From NCBI RefSeq assembly GCF_037038585.1, contig NC_092521.1, positions 149,572,605 to 149,636,604 of the forward strand: a DNA stretch of 64,000 bases, given 5' to 3'. Under the pieces are notes generated by a model, which worked only from the letters and a program-made list of their open reading frames with translations, did no database searches and had not been told where the DNA came from. A program made the translations under genes and the position numbers. The DNA is from Patagioenas fasciata (taxonomy: Eukaryota > Chordata > Aves > Columbiformes > Columbidae). Within the stretch, counting starts at the first letter, position 1. Each line of letters starts with the position of its first letter. Shown one piece after another: positions 1 to 14,800 of the stretch.

Positions 1-2687
1 ATGTGGGAAGGACTTCAGGGTGGTTTGTTTGTTTTAAACATTAATGTGGTTTATAGTGATTTGTTCAGGCTTTTGTTGTTATTCCTTCCTGATCCAGAAA
101 GTGATTTATCTCTCCCAAAATCCCAAAAGGACAACTTGATATGTTTGAGACATTTTAAGTATGGACTTTCTTGGTGTTCTAATATGATGTGCATATAATT
201 TTTATACAGGTATCTTTGAAATGGTGTTAAAAGCAAGGATTTATTTGTATGTTCAGCATACAGTTCTGATTTGAGTGCTTGCATTGAGTAATATCTTGCA
301 TGACTAGTTCCAGAAGGTGCGTGTATTTTATGTATTAAGTAAGGTATTGCTAAATGGAAATACTTGGCCCAGAGTGGGCAGATAGGTCATATTTGTCCAG
401 TAACAAAAAGTGAGTGTTGTTAATACAACTACTGCAACTACTGTTTCTAGCAGCAAATAATAGCTTACCTCATTCCACTGCCAAGCTAGTTTACCACTTG
501 TCTTTCTTTTGAAATAGTTTTTTTTGGCCTTGATTTTGTAACTATCTGCCTGTATTCCAGAACTTTATTTTTAAGAGGAAGAATAAACCTTATCATTAAA
601 ATAGAAGCAGCAGCAACTCTGCAGTTATTGAATATGTAAGATATTGAAAAATTAAGAGAATAAATCTACAATAGCTTTACAATTTTGGGGTTCTTTTACC
701 TTTCTGGCAAAATATTTCTTTTTTACTATTTTACTCTCACAGAAAATTTTGTTTTCTCCACTCGTTATCATTGACATTTTATGAGAGTGATAGCACTTGT
801 GGTGACAAGCTCTTAGGATTTGATGATAAGTGTTATGATATTTCATTATTTTTACCCTTAAAATTCACGGTTCCTGGAGCCAGATACTTGCATGAGAATC
901 TCATCTTTTTCAAGGTTTTTTTGATATGTTTAGTTGTTTTACTGTATTCAAAATACAAAGGGTCAAAAATCTCATCCATTTATTAATTCAGAATCTCCGA
1001 TTGAAAGCATATTTTAAAAAAATCATGTGAGGACCTGCAGTATGTTTCAGGTTTTTTGGTTGTAATTAGATTTCATTTAAGAATATGCTCAGTAGCAAGG
1101 CTGTTTGTTAATTGTGTTCATTTTGGTGATGTGTAGGGATAAATCTAGAGCAGGATCTGTGGAATTTACTGTCTAGTTAGACAAGGCAGCTGTAATTGGA
1201 GAAGGGTCATCACAAAGTGAACACTTTAAGGATCTCAACTGCTAAGTAGTCCCATAACTGTATATTTTTGGGATGGTGACCAAAAAAAAGGAGGGGGAGA
1301 TGGCCAAGGAAGTTGCACTAAATGGGAAAAATATGAAGGTCAACAGAAAAGCAGAGCAGGTATGGAATTGTGCTGTGATGGAGGGATGGGGGAGATGTTA
1401 AGGAGTGACTACCCTCCGTTAGCAGGAAAGCGGTGTTGTCAGAATCTGTCTTCAGCTGTTTTTTTCATATCTTTCTCTACTGGGTCTGGCAGTCTTTCTC
1501 TTCCATTTTTCTTGGCAGTTAATAGAGGCAGGAATTTAAGATGCATCGGTGTTTGCATATTGCGTGTGGGTTCGGATGACGTTAGTCTCCCCTGACTGCT
1601 TGTGCTCAGAGGGGTTGCTGGGTGGCGAGTGGTGTTTTAACATTACGTATCTTATTACTGTCACTGCCTTCTTCAAATCATTATTTGTATGATTGACAAA
1701 CTAGCTCCACCTTTGCCTTCTAACTGGCATTTCAGTTCTGTTGCTTTTTTTGATCTAACCATGTTCATTCTACTTCTGTTTACTCCCTGTGGCACTCTTC
1801 CTCTAACTGCAGTTCAGTGCTACCATGCTTGATATTCCTTGGCCAGCTGACAGCTCACTTATCTAATGCACGTGGAGCCTAACAGTTTCATAGACAGGTA
1901 CTACTTCTTGTCCTGGGCTTCTGGTCAATAGGGTTTTTTCCCAACCTATATAATGAACTTTCCCCTGCATGTAGACGAACAGAAGTAATGGCTTCACAGA
2001 GGGGTATGAACTCTTCCTATTTAAATTGTTAATGTACAAGTCTGACTAACATTAACATGTTTAGTCATTTCTGCTAGAACAGCCAACAAGCCAATGTTAG
2101 TCAAGCATTCTTAGATCGTGGATGGAGTTTTAGTTTGTGAATAAATGAAATACCATCAGTTCTACCAGCAAATCTGAGTACTGGGTCCTCAGACTTGCTG
2201 TCAGTGTTTTTCTGAAAATACACAAACAATCCTTACTTGCCAAAATTATAAAGTTAAAAAGTATTTTTCTGTTTTTATTGTATATGTTCAGTTACATAGC
2301 CCAATACTTCATTCTTTAACTTTTACAGTAATTCATTGGAAGAGCAAACCCTGATAGCAGACTCAGTCGAAGGCAGGCGTTTTAGCCAAATATTCTGCTA
2401 CTCTTAATATTTGAGCAGTTTGTAATGCACATAAATATTTGCTTTATCACATATGTTTTACAAAAACTTAGAACTGAATCAGTCTGTGTTCCCTGAACTG
2501 TAGAATGTCAAGTGATGAGAGCACTTTTATCAATCGGCATGGTTAGAATTTCAACACAGGAACTTTCTGCATTAAGTGGTCTTATTTGTCTTGATTAATT
2601 TTCTACTGCATATTTACATGGTTACTAGAAAACAGAGGGAGGGGGAGAGAGAGAGATGCATGTAATCATTTTTGTAATTTTTTTCAG
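1..2687 (+). other. MLLT10 intron (3' part), upstream of the first visible exon
   Basis: No frame in this stretch resembles MLLT10 coding sequence. It ends in a pyrimidine-rich acceptor (tttttcag) at 2687. A purine-rich low-complexity tract (gagggagggggagagagaga) sits at about 2634-2657. The short ORFs have no recognisable content. The donor end of this intron is outside the window. Confidence 0.8.
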
Positions 2688-2866
2688 GTATTTTTAGCAG
2701 CAATGATGTAGCAGTATCATTTCCAAATGCAGTATCTGGCTCAGGATCTAGCACTCCCGTTTCCAGTTCTCATTTACCTCAGCAGGCTTCAGGCCACTTG
2801 CAGCAAGTGGGAGCTCTATCACCTTCAACTGCGCCTTCTATAACTACTGTTGTTGCTGCAACTCAG
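2688..2866 (+). CDS. MLLT10: MLLT10 coding exon 1 of 10 in window (Ser-rich segment)
   Basis: The exon is flanked by ttttcag|gt and actcag|gtaa. The first two bases complete a codon begun in the upstream exon. Then 59 codons read [20 protein letters not shown], continue through a Ser/Thr-rich stretch ([20 protein letters not shown]), and end VVAATQ. The human protein has a closely similar segment ([30 protein letters not shown]). The exon ends on a codon boundary and joins the ANTLPGSS exon 16.7 kb downstream. There is no folded domain here; it is part of AF10's long disordered middle. Confidence 0.94.
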
Positions 2867-5800
2867 GTAAACTATCACAAGAGTTTAAGATAGCAAACCG
2901 TGTTATTGACCTGGTTATTTTCAATGTTAAACAATAATTTGTTTGGAAAATAGGTTAATAAGCATTGTATTTGTTGCGAAAATGTTACAGTGGCTGGAAG
3001 GTCCCCATAATGTTACATAGTCCTGTCTTTGAAGAGCACATAGGTTGTTAAAAATGGTCTGTGGAAGTGTGTACTAATAATAACTATATTATGACTAGTA
3101 GCATAAGTGCTGGTTACAATTTATCAGTGCTCTAACCAGCATATGTTATCAGAACAATGTTTTAAGAAAGGATTTAAAAGAGGAAAACACGTAAAGTTTT
3201 GCATGTCTCATGCGAAAGTGCTGGTATCAGTTAAAGAACAGAGAGGTTTATTGGGGAAATTTGACAAACTAAGACTAGCCCTGGAAAAGAGGTGGCCAAC
3301 ATCTAGATAACAAATGAAAGTTGACATTTATGCTACAGGTTTGCATTTGAAAGGTCATACAAATGAAGATACATAGTTCATGTTTGATCGTGAAGCAATA
3401 AGGGGGCACTTGAGGAGTGCAGAAAGGTGACGTGCTTGAAGTAATGAACCAGAAAAAATAACTTTATGGTAGCATTTTGTATGTATTTAAGTTGGGCAAG
3501 ATTACATTTATCAAGGGAAGAGAGTACAAAGGTATAGTTGCAGAGAGCCACCATGATTATAGTAGAAGTGTGAAGAAATACTGTATTGGACATGATATTT
3601 TTATACTTTGTGTTTCTTGTCTTTTAAATTTTCTGATGGGCATCTGTTTTACAATGACTGTATCAAATATATCTTTTTTGTGTGCATATAAGACATCAAC
3701 TTTTATATAGTCTACTGTGATTTAAGATAGGAGATGTAAAACTGAAGAATTAAAATCAAGTCTAATGCATAAATACTTAATGTGCATGGTGTGTCTGTGC
3801 TCATGCATGTGTCTGGTACATGTATAGCAAAAATATTCTGTGCAAGCCTAACACAGAATACATTTCAGTATCAAATAACCCTTTGTTGTTATAGGTGGCA
3901 TTTAATATTTTTAGGTAATTCTTCTGGACTGGTTTCCTAAAGAAATAAGGCTTGTGTTATGTCAGTGGGACTTCTGTCTTGTAACTTTAGAACCTGCTGA
4001 CCAGTTTCACAAAAAATTGGGTGACATCTCTGTTACACAAATTGATAGAAAGTATTTTAAAGAAGTGAACTAAAAATACTATGCTTTGAGAAAGAGACAA
4101 TATAGCTTTTGTGAGGGGAAATCACAACCAGTTTGCATTAGTGTCGTTTTTTTTTTCTTTACATTTCCAAAGAGTATTCCACAACCTAACTCACTGAAGA
4201 CACTTAAATTGAGCAGTCTGGAGATAAGGGGAGAGATTGTGTCATAGTTTAGCAGCAGATTAAATTATTTAAAAAAAACCCTAAACAAGTATATGCTCAG
4301 TTGTCACGATGGAGAGGTTTACCATCAGAATTTTAGAAAGATCAGTGTTATGGCCTTTTGTACAGCTCAACATATTCAGAAATGATCTAGGAAAAGGAGG
4401 AGGAACAGAAGTCAAGTTTACTGGTTACACTACATTATGCAGTGAGCTATTATGAAAAACAGTTGTCACAAACTGCTGAGATCAGACCTCACTAGCCTAT
4501 GTTGGCAAGGTGGTAAGAGGGCAAATGTTATTCATGTTAAAGGGAAAAGGCAGTTTCTGATCAAAAGAGATACAGTACGTATCAAAAGAGGTACAAGAAG
4601 ATCCATGGTAGTGAACAATGGCAAGGAACAGCATCTTTATAAGGAATGAGTAAATTGTGTAGGACTCTTGGCCTGAAAAAAGGACACTGAGAAAGTTCTG
4701 TGAAACCACAAATGACATGGAAAAGTTAAATAAGCAAGACCTGTGCGATATCATTTCTATTAGTTAAACTTTGTCAGAGGGTAAACAGATTCAAAAAGCA
4801 GTGAAACAGAGCCCATATTTAACAGACAGGAACAGAAATACCATAGTATGTTTTTCCTCATGTTGTCACAAAAAGGTGAAGTATACCCTAGGAGGTGCAC
4901 ACTTTGCTCTTAGTGTTTAGCAGAGCTGGAGAGTCCCCCCCACAGCTTAACTGTTTAAAATGCCTACCCTTCCTTTGGCTCTGTTTTTTGGGAGATGTGT
5001 TGGGTTTTTTTTTTTGTTGTGTGGTGTTTCTCCCCACCCTCCCTTCCAAGGAGCCATGTATCTTACCTCAATACCTACCTTGTTTTCAAGTGGTCATAGA
5101 TTTACTTGTCAGGATCTTATTCACAGGTACTACCATTTAAAGGGTCTTTTGGTTCTGAACTACAAAGGGAGGTTCAAATGGTTGAGAAGTTTTTGTCTCC
5201 TGTGTTTGCACAGAGAATTAACCAAGCCCTGTGCTGCTTCAGTGATTCTAGGACTACATTTTGGTAACTAGTGTCTGCCAGTTGGAAATTGGTAAAGTCA
5301 TAGTCTTGGTTTATTCTTATATCAATGGTGTCAATGTATAAATTTGAACTTGGTCCTCCCATCATCTGAACCATTATACAGACATTGATATTTCAGCCAA
5401 ACACCATGCCTCAGATAAGCTATGTAGCATGATGTGTCTCTTAAGTTATGCTCTACAACCAAGGGACCTATATTTATTGTCCCAACCTTTTTTCCCTTCC
5501 GTATTGCCTGTCTTCACCTTTTGCAATTAGACTGGCACTTTTCATTTATGTCTGGTGTCTAGTAACATACAAGAGGTAGGCAATAGAAATTTCCAGTTGA
5601 GGCTAAATTGCTTTAACTGTCACTTTCCTGGGTTTTTTACCCTGCCGATTTATCAGTTTTGAGAGAAACTTCCTACGAAGAAACTGTGGTGGCAAGAGGT
5701 GGTCAGCTGGGTTTAAGGTCCATGGATGCAGCTCTTCCTCTTTCATGGGGAAAATGAGCTCACAGAGTACTTCCTAGCATGGAGAAGAATGAAGATGGAT

Positions 5801-8800
5801 GTATGTTGTGAATTTTCTCCCAACTTTCAAAAATTGAAATTACCAAGCAGGTCTGCCTCCTGGAAGTGTCTTTGGTTCACACTAAATCTGGCAACCGCCT
5901 GTAACGTGCCTTTGTTTTTCCTGGACTCCAGGTTGCTTTTTGAGTTTCAGTTCATGGGCTCTTTTTTAGTGTTTGAAGAGCTGCACTCAAGAGAACCTAT
6001 TTTACTATGTAGCTGCTGTTTTCCAGTTTAAGAGAACCTTTTTTTTTTTTTTTTTTTTCCCATGCAGTTATCATAAAAGAGTGATTATATTTCAAGGGTT
6101 ATGGTTTACCGACTTAGTTCTGCAAAGTTTCATCAGAGTGCTGTGTCTGCTTACTGGGCTCTTCTGGATGTATTCTGAGTGTTTACCCACCTCTTGACTG
6201 TCAGAGTCTTCAAAATAATGGTCTCCTAATGTATGTTTTTATGTAGTGTTCTAATTAAAATAAAATCAGGCAAGATCCTAAGTGTACATACGATGTTTAG
6301 AAGTTAGGCAATCTTGTGCCTCTATAGCATATAAAAAGTAGCAAGTACAAAAGTGAGTTTTATTTAAACTGTTAGTTAAGAGACCAAGTATGCCCAGACC
6401 TTGGTTGCTCAGCTATTTGGTCGGGATAGCAGATGTGCAATTGGAATAGCACTAACCATTAGAATAACCTCCAAGGGGTACTGCTAAGGTGCACTCCTCT
6501 AAGATTTTGGTTGTTAGATTTTCTTAGATCTCTATTGGGCATTTGTAATTATGATTTTGGGGACATAGTAAACTTGTCCTTTTTTTTCCCCTTCTGGTTT
6601 TAAGCAAGGGTGTTAAGAAATTCTAAGGACATGATCTTGGGAAAAAAAAAAAAAAATCCATACAATTAGTCTCCAAATTGATTGAACTTTCCTGATTAGG
6701 AAGTTATGGTAGACCTCTGACACAGAAAAATTTGTTCATAGTATTCAGAGAACTTGCAAGCAATTGAAAGCAACTGTCCGAAAGTGAGAAGATTAGGCAA
6801 TACTACCGTGCCTTTTGTTTTTTTTTTTTTAATAACTGTTATGCCTGTATAAAACTTCAGTGCTTGAAACACCAAAGTGCTGCTTTTTCCTTCAACAACT
6901 AAACAACACTTATTTTAAAACTTTAAAAAAAAAAAATCAACTTGAAAATCCTGGATTTTGATTTTTTCATTCTATCACCTAGTCTGATAGTTCCCGTAGT
7001 GTGGTTTTTGTTTGAAGAAAAAACCACAGTATGGGCCTTATTGCAATCACCTTTTCTTTTGTGTATCATTTTCTTTGCCCTCATGCCACTCTTAATTTTT
7101 ATTCCAATCTAATAAATCCAGAAGAGATTATTAGCTTGTGTTCCATGCTGTGCCATAACTGAATTGAAATGCTGGTGTTCCTCACCAGGTGGGAATTAGT
7201 GGCCTAGTAAAAATGCCACTTGCTGAAAACACCTTTTTTTCTTTTTTTTTTTGCATCCTGTCTTCTTTTTTCCATGTCTTGGGCATAACCTCCAATACAT
7301 TACAGTGCTTCATTCAGTGAGGCTTTATTAGGATAACAGTGCATTTAACAATTGCAAAAATACAGGGATACAGGAGAGAAGGTACAGCCTACACAAATAT
7401 TTGCTCTTGTTTTTCTGAGAATTTATCCTCTTGATGTGTTTTGTTGGTACTGCCTGTTTTGCATGGAACAGCAGATTACTGTATCCCAAACTACTGTCTT
7501 TTCTCTGGGAAGCGTCTCTTTAACTTGCGCATGAATATTAATGTGTGCTCCGTTGTTGAGAAAAATCGCTTTCTTGTGTTTGGATTTTGAATATTGTCTT
7601 AATTTTTCGTCTGTTAATCCAAGTAACAAATTATACCACTCTGAGGTACTATGCTCAGTTTTTATCTCTAAGATTTCCTTGAGTTTTATAATTATAACAA
7701 AAAATGTTTGTCAGCCTGTTGTTCTGTAACCGTTAGCTGTATTGCTCTTTCTGGTTAGTTATTCTTAGTGATTAATGTGTATTTATAAAAAACACAGTGA
7801 CCTGGATGCCTCAGTATCTTTTGGTATCATACAACAGGATTTTTTTTTTTTCTATTTATCAGGAGATGGTGGTTGTTAAATTTAAAAATTATTTTAAAAA
7901 ATTTTTTATTTGACAGATTTAAATGTTTTATAATGAAAAGTTTGCTGCATGGGTCGAGATTGAAATTGGTTGAGCTCTCTGTTCTTTTTGATGACTTAAA
8001 TGAGTGAAACTACCCAACCACTGCTCTGTGGCTGTTTGTTTCTGGGGTCTCTACTTTGAGAATGCAGTGTCAGTCTGCAGAAACAGAAGTAGACAGTTTT
8101 GACTGGGTTTTCTTCCAGTCATTGGTTATTAAAACCATCTCTCTTCCTGTATTCCTTTAAAAAAAAAATTGATTCAAGTATGTTGTCATCTCATTTCAAT
8201 AGTATTTTTAGTGGGAGTGGAAATGGCATATAGTGGTTTCTTTAAGACATACAGCCTTTTAAATTTTAATTTTTAAAATTTTTTATTTGTAGCTCATCAG
8301 GTCTTTGGTGCTGGTGTTGTATGATTCAGTAATGTGTGATCTTTACATTTCAGGAATCTCAGTTTATTCAGCCATTTTCAGGATTTACTCTTATTCTGGA
8401 AGTTCACTGTGACCAAATTGTGACTTTGTAGTGTGGGTTTTTGGTGTGTTTGGTTTCTGGTTTTGGTCCATGTAATGTATCTGTGCTCCTTCAGTGACTG
8501 TTAATAAGCACATCTGTGAGGCAGTTTCAAGCAATATTGCATATGCCTGTCACTAACCTGTTTTACAGATACAATACAAAAAATTATTTTTTCAGGGCAG
8601 AGTTGTTTGTTTTTGCTAGTGGATTCTCCTTTGTTTTTATACTGTTTTTCTTCCTCTGCAGCTTCAGTTTTATTTTCTTCTAAGTTCCCATCTATTACTT
8701 CATGCACTGTGCTTCCTTTGCCACAGAAGCAGCTAATAGAAGGAACAGGGCAAGAAGTGTCTGTTGGAGCAGCTCTCGTGGCTTGCACAGAGACAGGGAA

Positions 8801-11800
8801 CTGAATAGTTGCTGTTTGTTACTCTTTTTAGTCCAGGATTTATTTGTGGTGGCGTGATAGATCCACTTCAACACAGTGTAGTGAACAACTGCCTCCTTGG
8901 TGGAGATGTGATAACTGGAAATATAGGTGCTACTGCTCAGTTGCAATTCTAAGTGAGGTAAGTTTGCTTTAATTGCTTCCATTGTCCCTGCTATAGTTGG
9001 TTTGGCTTTACTCCCCTTAGGAATAGTGGCAAAACAGCAGGGTTTTCTTTAGCATTCATATAGTGGTGGTCATCCTCCTTTGTCTGATCCAGCTTTTAGA
9101 GGGAGATAAGGATTTTTTTTTTCAATAGATTTGGAGTTATTTGTTAACTAGAGAGGAATGTGAAAGCTCAGGAATCTTGAGATCTTTTCAGATTTTGAAT
9201 GTAGAGCACCATATGTTCCAGGTGCTTCTCTCCTGTGGTTTTTATTTTCTTACTTTCTGAATTAATCTAGTCCCTAATTTTGGATCTCTCTAGCCCCATG
9301 CTCTTTCTCCACATCACTAGTTTACAGTGGTTTTGGCTTCCTGTTTCAGTGGTTTTATTCTTGACGCAGTTGAAGCCGTCTCATTGTTTTGTGGGCTATC
9401 AAGGGCACTTTCTCCTCCCTTTTGTTTTTTTTTTCTATTCCAACACCCACAAGAAAATAAGTGAAAATACAGGAAAAAGGAACTTTATTCTCAGTTCTTT
9501 TTCCTCTTTTAGGAGCAGTTTTGGGAGCAATTTTATTTATACCTTCCAAAACAGAAGTGGATTTCTGAGGGAATTTGATAGTAGTCTTTGCTGAAAATTC
9601 AAGTTGAGAGGCTTTTTGCAAGTCTTCAGAAGGAGGATTTGACCATTTTCATAGGACAGTAAAATGCACATGCCTGATACATATTGCTGCTGAGTTTGCA
9701 GGTGTAGCCTCCAACTGTGGGTGTCATATTCTCAGATTCAGTGGGGTCAAGAAAGATACTCCTCCATTTGCTTCTCTTTCCCAGTCTTGCTCAGAGAAAT
9801 TGACGCTGTTTCCCACCTTAAAAAAAAAAAAAAAATCAGCTCAAATTAAACATGAGGAAGGGAGGAAAGTTTCAGGTTAAGAATCTGAAGTTGGCTAGAG
9901 CTGGGCAGGCAGAAGTGTGTAAGTCTACTGAAGGGAAGTTTCTGGGCCATCCTTTCTGTGGATACTCTAGAAAGTGGCAGTTCTGTTAGCTGTCAGTGCT
10001 TTAATGAGCTTTTCTTTGGGGGGTAGAATGAATACATGGAAAAACATAAAGTGCCCTCAGTTCTAGGACATTGGGATGTGACAGATGTGGCAATCTCAGA
10101 GTTTGGGTAACCTGCGCTAGATGGTTGGTTGTTGAGTGAGCTTCCTGCTCTGCTCCCAGAGGTGCACGTCACAACCATGTCTGGTGGCTGAGGTGAAGAA
10201 TTTAGTATAATTCTGCTGCAGACACTTTTAGATCAGAATATCTTAAGCCTTAAAAGTAGAGACTTTGAAATTATCTCAAAAAACTTACTTAAACAATAAT
10301 CCTTTCTTGCACTGCAAAGTAACTTATCCTAATTATGGTAAATTACGTAAGACATGTAATCAGAGATGATTTCCATAACTAGAGAAGACCCTTGCGCTCT
10401 TCTTATGTTTTTTGTTTTTTGTTTTTTTTTTTTTTTTTTTTAATCAGGTCACTTCCGGAAGTCTGTTTCTTAATATAAAAATAGTTGAGATGTTGAATGC
10501 TAGGATAGCTCTTATGAAGATAGTATAGATTTCTACTGGTTGTCTGCAAAGCTAGTAATGGGTGGGTGCCTTGTGGTGACACCTCTTACCCCTTAGAAAT
10601 CGGTAATTTATGTAAAGCATAGACAGCACTTATGACAGTATGTTAATGTATTGCTAAATTTCTCCAAAATATGCATCCCCTGCTGATCATGGTCATACCA
10701 GTCTTTTCCTTTCACCAATACTAATTAATTTGATTTGATCTAGAACTAGGTGATCTTTCCTGCAGATTAACAGTATGTTTTGTAAGTTCTATTAGTTAAT
10801 TTTTTGTAAGTTCAGTTTATACATTGCCATACAGTGTATGGTGGTGGTGTCGTCTTTTTTTTTTGTCTTTAAGATCCAACATAAGCATAAGCAAGCTTTA
10901 CGAATTTGTGGTCAATTTGTTTGTATTTTCTGCATTCGTCTTTCTAAAGATGATTCGCATTACCTTTAATATGAGTGATAATTAAAAAGAGAATAATAAA
11001 ACATCTGGAGATCATGATATTGCACAGTTTAAGCAGCATGCTTCCAGAAAAAGGAAATTGTATCCTTACTGTGGTGCTGGAATTCTCTAATCAATAGAAA
11101 TGGTGGATATGTGAAAACCGATTAACATATTTTATGTGACTATCAAAACACCTCTTGATGATAAGATCTCTCAAAAGAAGTTCCTACCCACTGGGTCAAA
11201 GGTAAACCAGCAGCATGGATCACAGACTGTTTGGATGCTGGAATTACTCTGTTGTCATTATAACTTAAAAAAAAAAAAAAAGAAAAAGAAAATATATAAG
11301 AGGAAAAGCCAGCAATCTAGAACAGAAAGAAATCACTCTTATTAGAATATGTTGCTCATCCATGGAACTCACTGCCACAGGAAATTGCCAGTGCTGGCAG
11401 ATTTAGAAAGTGTGCTGAATGCATCCCTCAGTATGCTGTAGACAGAGAGGGCTTTGGTGTTGTGGTGTAAGATACCAATGCAAACCAGTGACTTTCCTTG
11501 CAAAGTCACTGAACACTATTTCTGTCACAGGCACTGAAATTTAAGCGTCTTAGAAAATGAAAAATGTACAAGAACCATACTAGTAAAGGTTTTTCCATCT
11601 AAATTTTCTTGTTTGTCTCTTAAAAGCTCTTTTAATTCCTTGTTACTTCTAGGCAAAATGGGTAAAAATCTGATTTTCTTCTCATTCAATCTGACTGAGG
11701 ATTTTTGGGGTGGGGGTGGAGGTGGAGGAGAGCAGCAAAGAGGAAGAATTTACAGCCAGAGGGAAAATTCCTTCTAACATGTGACTCAAGTAGAAGAACA

Positions 11801-14800
11801 AAGGAATCATAGTTGCAAGTAATCTAGTATTTAGCCCAATTAAAAATATTTTCTTTTTGCATTTTCCTCTTCCTTCAGTAAGATTGTTTTTGCATAGACT
11901 CACGCAATATACAGGTAGTGTGAAAGGCAGTTGCATGATTTTGTGCAGTGCTGCATGCTGAGACAACTGCATCAACGTTTCCGTCTAGCAATAAATGTTT
12001 TCTGCCTTCAAGCTGAAGCTTATTTAGCTTGGCTTATCTGGTGCTGCTGTAGCAACCATCAGTCTCCAGGCAACTGAGGCACACTGACCTCTTCCTTGAA
12101 CTGAGTGTAGCTACTTCATTTTAGCTGCCTGAGACAATAGTAAGGGTATTGAATGTGAAAAATGTGAAATTTTCTAGTCTGTATGCAGTGGAAAGGATAA
12201 ACAAAAATATTTAGATAAAACCAAATGTTTAGGTTTGACTTGAAAAACATTTCAAGTTTACATGGTGTGTGCTTTGTTCCAAGGTGCAAAGTTCTTTGCT
12301 GAGGCAGTGTCCTTATAGACCTTGTATAAAATGTTGAGAATCTTGCAAGCATTTTTACACAGCAGTAATTTTGCTACTGGAGGTGTTTGTTTCATCGCTT
12401 AAGTAGCGAAGACTATTGATGTTTATTTAGAAAGTTTAAATGTCAATGTGAGTAAGCGGCTGGTTCCTTATTATTGCTATTTTTGAAATTATAGATGATC
12501 TTGGCAGTAGTTACTTTTCTCTCAAATCCAGTGTTTGCCATATTACAAGTGGCTGGCTTTCTTTGGAATACTTATGTGAAGAAAATAGATTCATTTATGG
12601 ATATACTGGGTTTGTTTCCTAATCGTGTCGTTCTTTCTGCTAGTCAATATGAGAGCGAAATTGTGATTTCTGATATGTAGGTTGATGTTCTTAAGGAAAA
12701 CAGATTCTTAGGTAAGATATTGTTTCCATTTTCTATGTAGAGCACACACAGGTTAAATGCAATGAAGAGAGAGGTAGATGGAAAGGACTGAGGAGGAACT
12801 TGAGGTAAAAGCGATTTGTGTCGAAATGATAGCTCTGTTTCCAGATAGGTTTGCAGGGGGGAGGTGGAGGAATCCCAGGGTCTTATCTCTCTGTAAATCC
12901 TCCTTTTTAAGAAAAAAACAAACAAAAGAGACTTCTTAATGAGGTAGCATGCTAGTCAGGTTTTGTACAAGTTTCTTTTTGGTGTCTAGTTTGTAAATAA
13001 ATAACTTTTAATTGGTTAAATTTTATAGAATATGCAGCTTAGTTAACATGGAGGGTGTGAGTAAACTGATAGTACAGTTGAGGTTATAGCTTTTTCACAT
13101 TATTGGAAGATAGGCCTTCTACCCGTGTGGTTTTTAATGACTTGATGTGCCCTTGTTGTACACTGGGCAGAGGTATAAATTAGTTTCTGTAGGTGTGCCA
13201 TTAATTTTTCATTTTGCCTTTCAAATCCCACTGTGTTTCCCAGTTACATTCATTCATGTCCTTCTTGGAAAATACTTGAATGCTGCTGTTGAAAGGTTAG
13301 ATGATTTCATTTAATTGAAGGATTTGTTTGTACATTTAATCAAAAAATTGATTCTTAAAGACAATATTTGATTATTTGCTTGTTCATAAGCAAGAGTCTT
13401 CATCACAGCTAGGAGTTCAAAGTATTAATTTTTGCTAGTAACATAAAAAGTGGTAATGATGTGAATAATGTGTCCATAGGATGATTTTACATGTAATGTA
13501 TACAGTTTTCCTGACATATTTAATTTGTACATGTGTAATTAATATTTTTTGATTGAAAAGTTGTTTTTTTTTTTCTTCTGAGACATCACATTTTTCTGAT
13601 TCCATTTGAACTTTTCCAGCCTCCCAGTTAAGCTTTTCAGTTAATTATTTAATTGCAGCCAGTTAGTGAAAACATTTGTTGTAAAACTGCACATTGATTC
13701 TGTTTTAAAAAATCCCAAACTTTTAAACTTAGATGATGATAGTGGCAGCATGTAATGGGTTATCTTTTCAGTCCGCATATTGCATTTGTAGAATGAATGA
13801 GTCAAAGGCTCCAATGGATGTTTGGGATTCATTCACATTGGTGATGTATGTACGACAGCAGGTGAGGTGAGGTTAGCTGTAAAAAGAACACTTTCTGCTT
13901 TCAGTCATTGATAGTGCTGCAGGCTGTTTTAGTTAAGAAGTCAATATCGTTTGCTTGAAAATGAATTGAAAGCCAAACTACAAATTAAAAAGGTGTAAAT
14001 GAAAATATCAGTTCAATTAAAATAGGTAAATAGAGTTTAGCATGCTGCATGTTAGTATTATTTGTTTTGTGGTAGTTGTTTTGAGAAGTCCGATAATGGT
14101 TTCAGAAAAAATGTAGAAACCGTATTTTATTAAGGATTTTTGTGTTGTCTTCAATTCAATTTGTATTTCTTAGCATATAGGAAAATAATCAGGAATTTGG
14201 AATTTTTTTTAGTTGGAAACAAGGTGTAGATAAGATCTCTAAGCAAATTCCATGTTTGTGGTGAAAATACTCAAGAGTTGTGTTGCAGCAAGTGATGCAT
14301 GAAAAGCTGTTGATGTGGCAGAACTTTCGTCTTGGGCTTTCTAGAAATTTGATGTATTGCTGCAGTCTGGCCACTCACTCGTATGTAGGTGCGTGTTGCC
14401 ATCCCAGGTGAACAGCGAACAGAATTCCGAGAAGGGAAGTGGTGGTGTGCAGCAGTGGCTCCCCCCATGTCTCCTAATTGAAGTTAAAGAAGGTACCAGA
14501 AATACTGAAAGAATAAAAGGAAGCAATAGCACGTTCTTCCCGCTGCATTGAATACTCAAGAAGAGCCTAATGTTGTGTGCCCTCCATAGTGTACCTAGCC
14601 TTAAAAATTCCAGAGATAAAAATCACTTCACTTGTTCAAGTTAAGGTAGGAAAGATAAGGCCCCAGGTTGCTTTTGCTGCTATTACTTGATATGCAGCTC
14701 TTTTAACTTCTCCAAAAAAGCAGTTAATTTATATATGTATCTATATGATCAATTTTTGATTATCACAATGTACACGGCATTAATATGTTTGAATATCTAA

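Noticed and set aside
3107-3310. 67-codon + strand frame rich in Lys, Gly and Arg
   Set aside because: Considered as a decayed coding exon or transposon fragment, but no family resemblance held up beyond composition.
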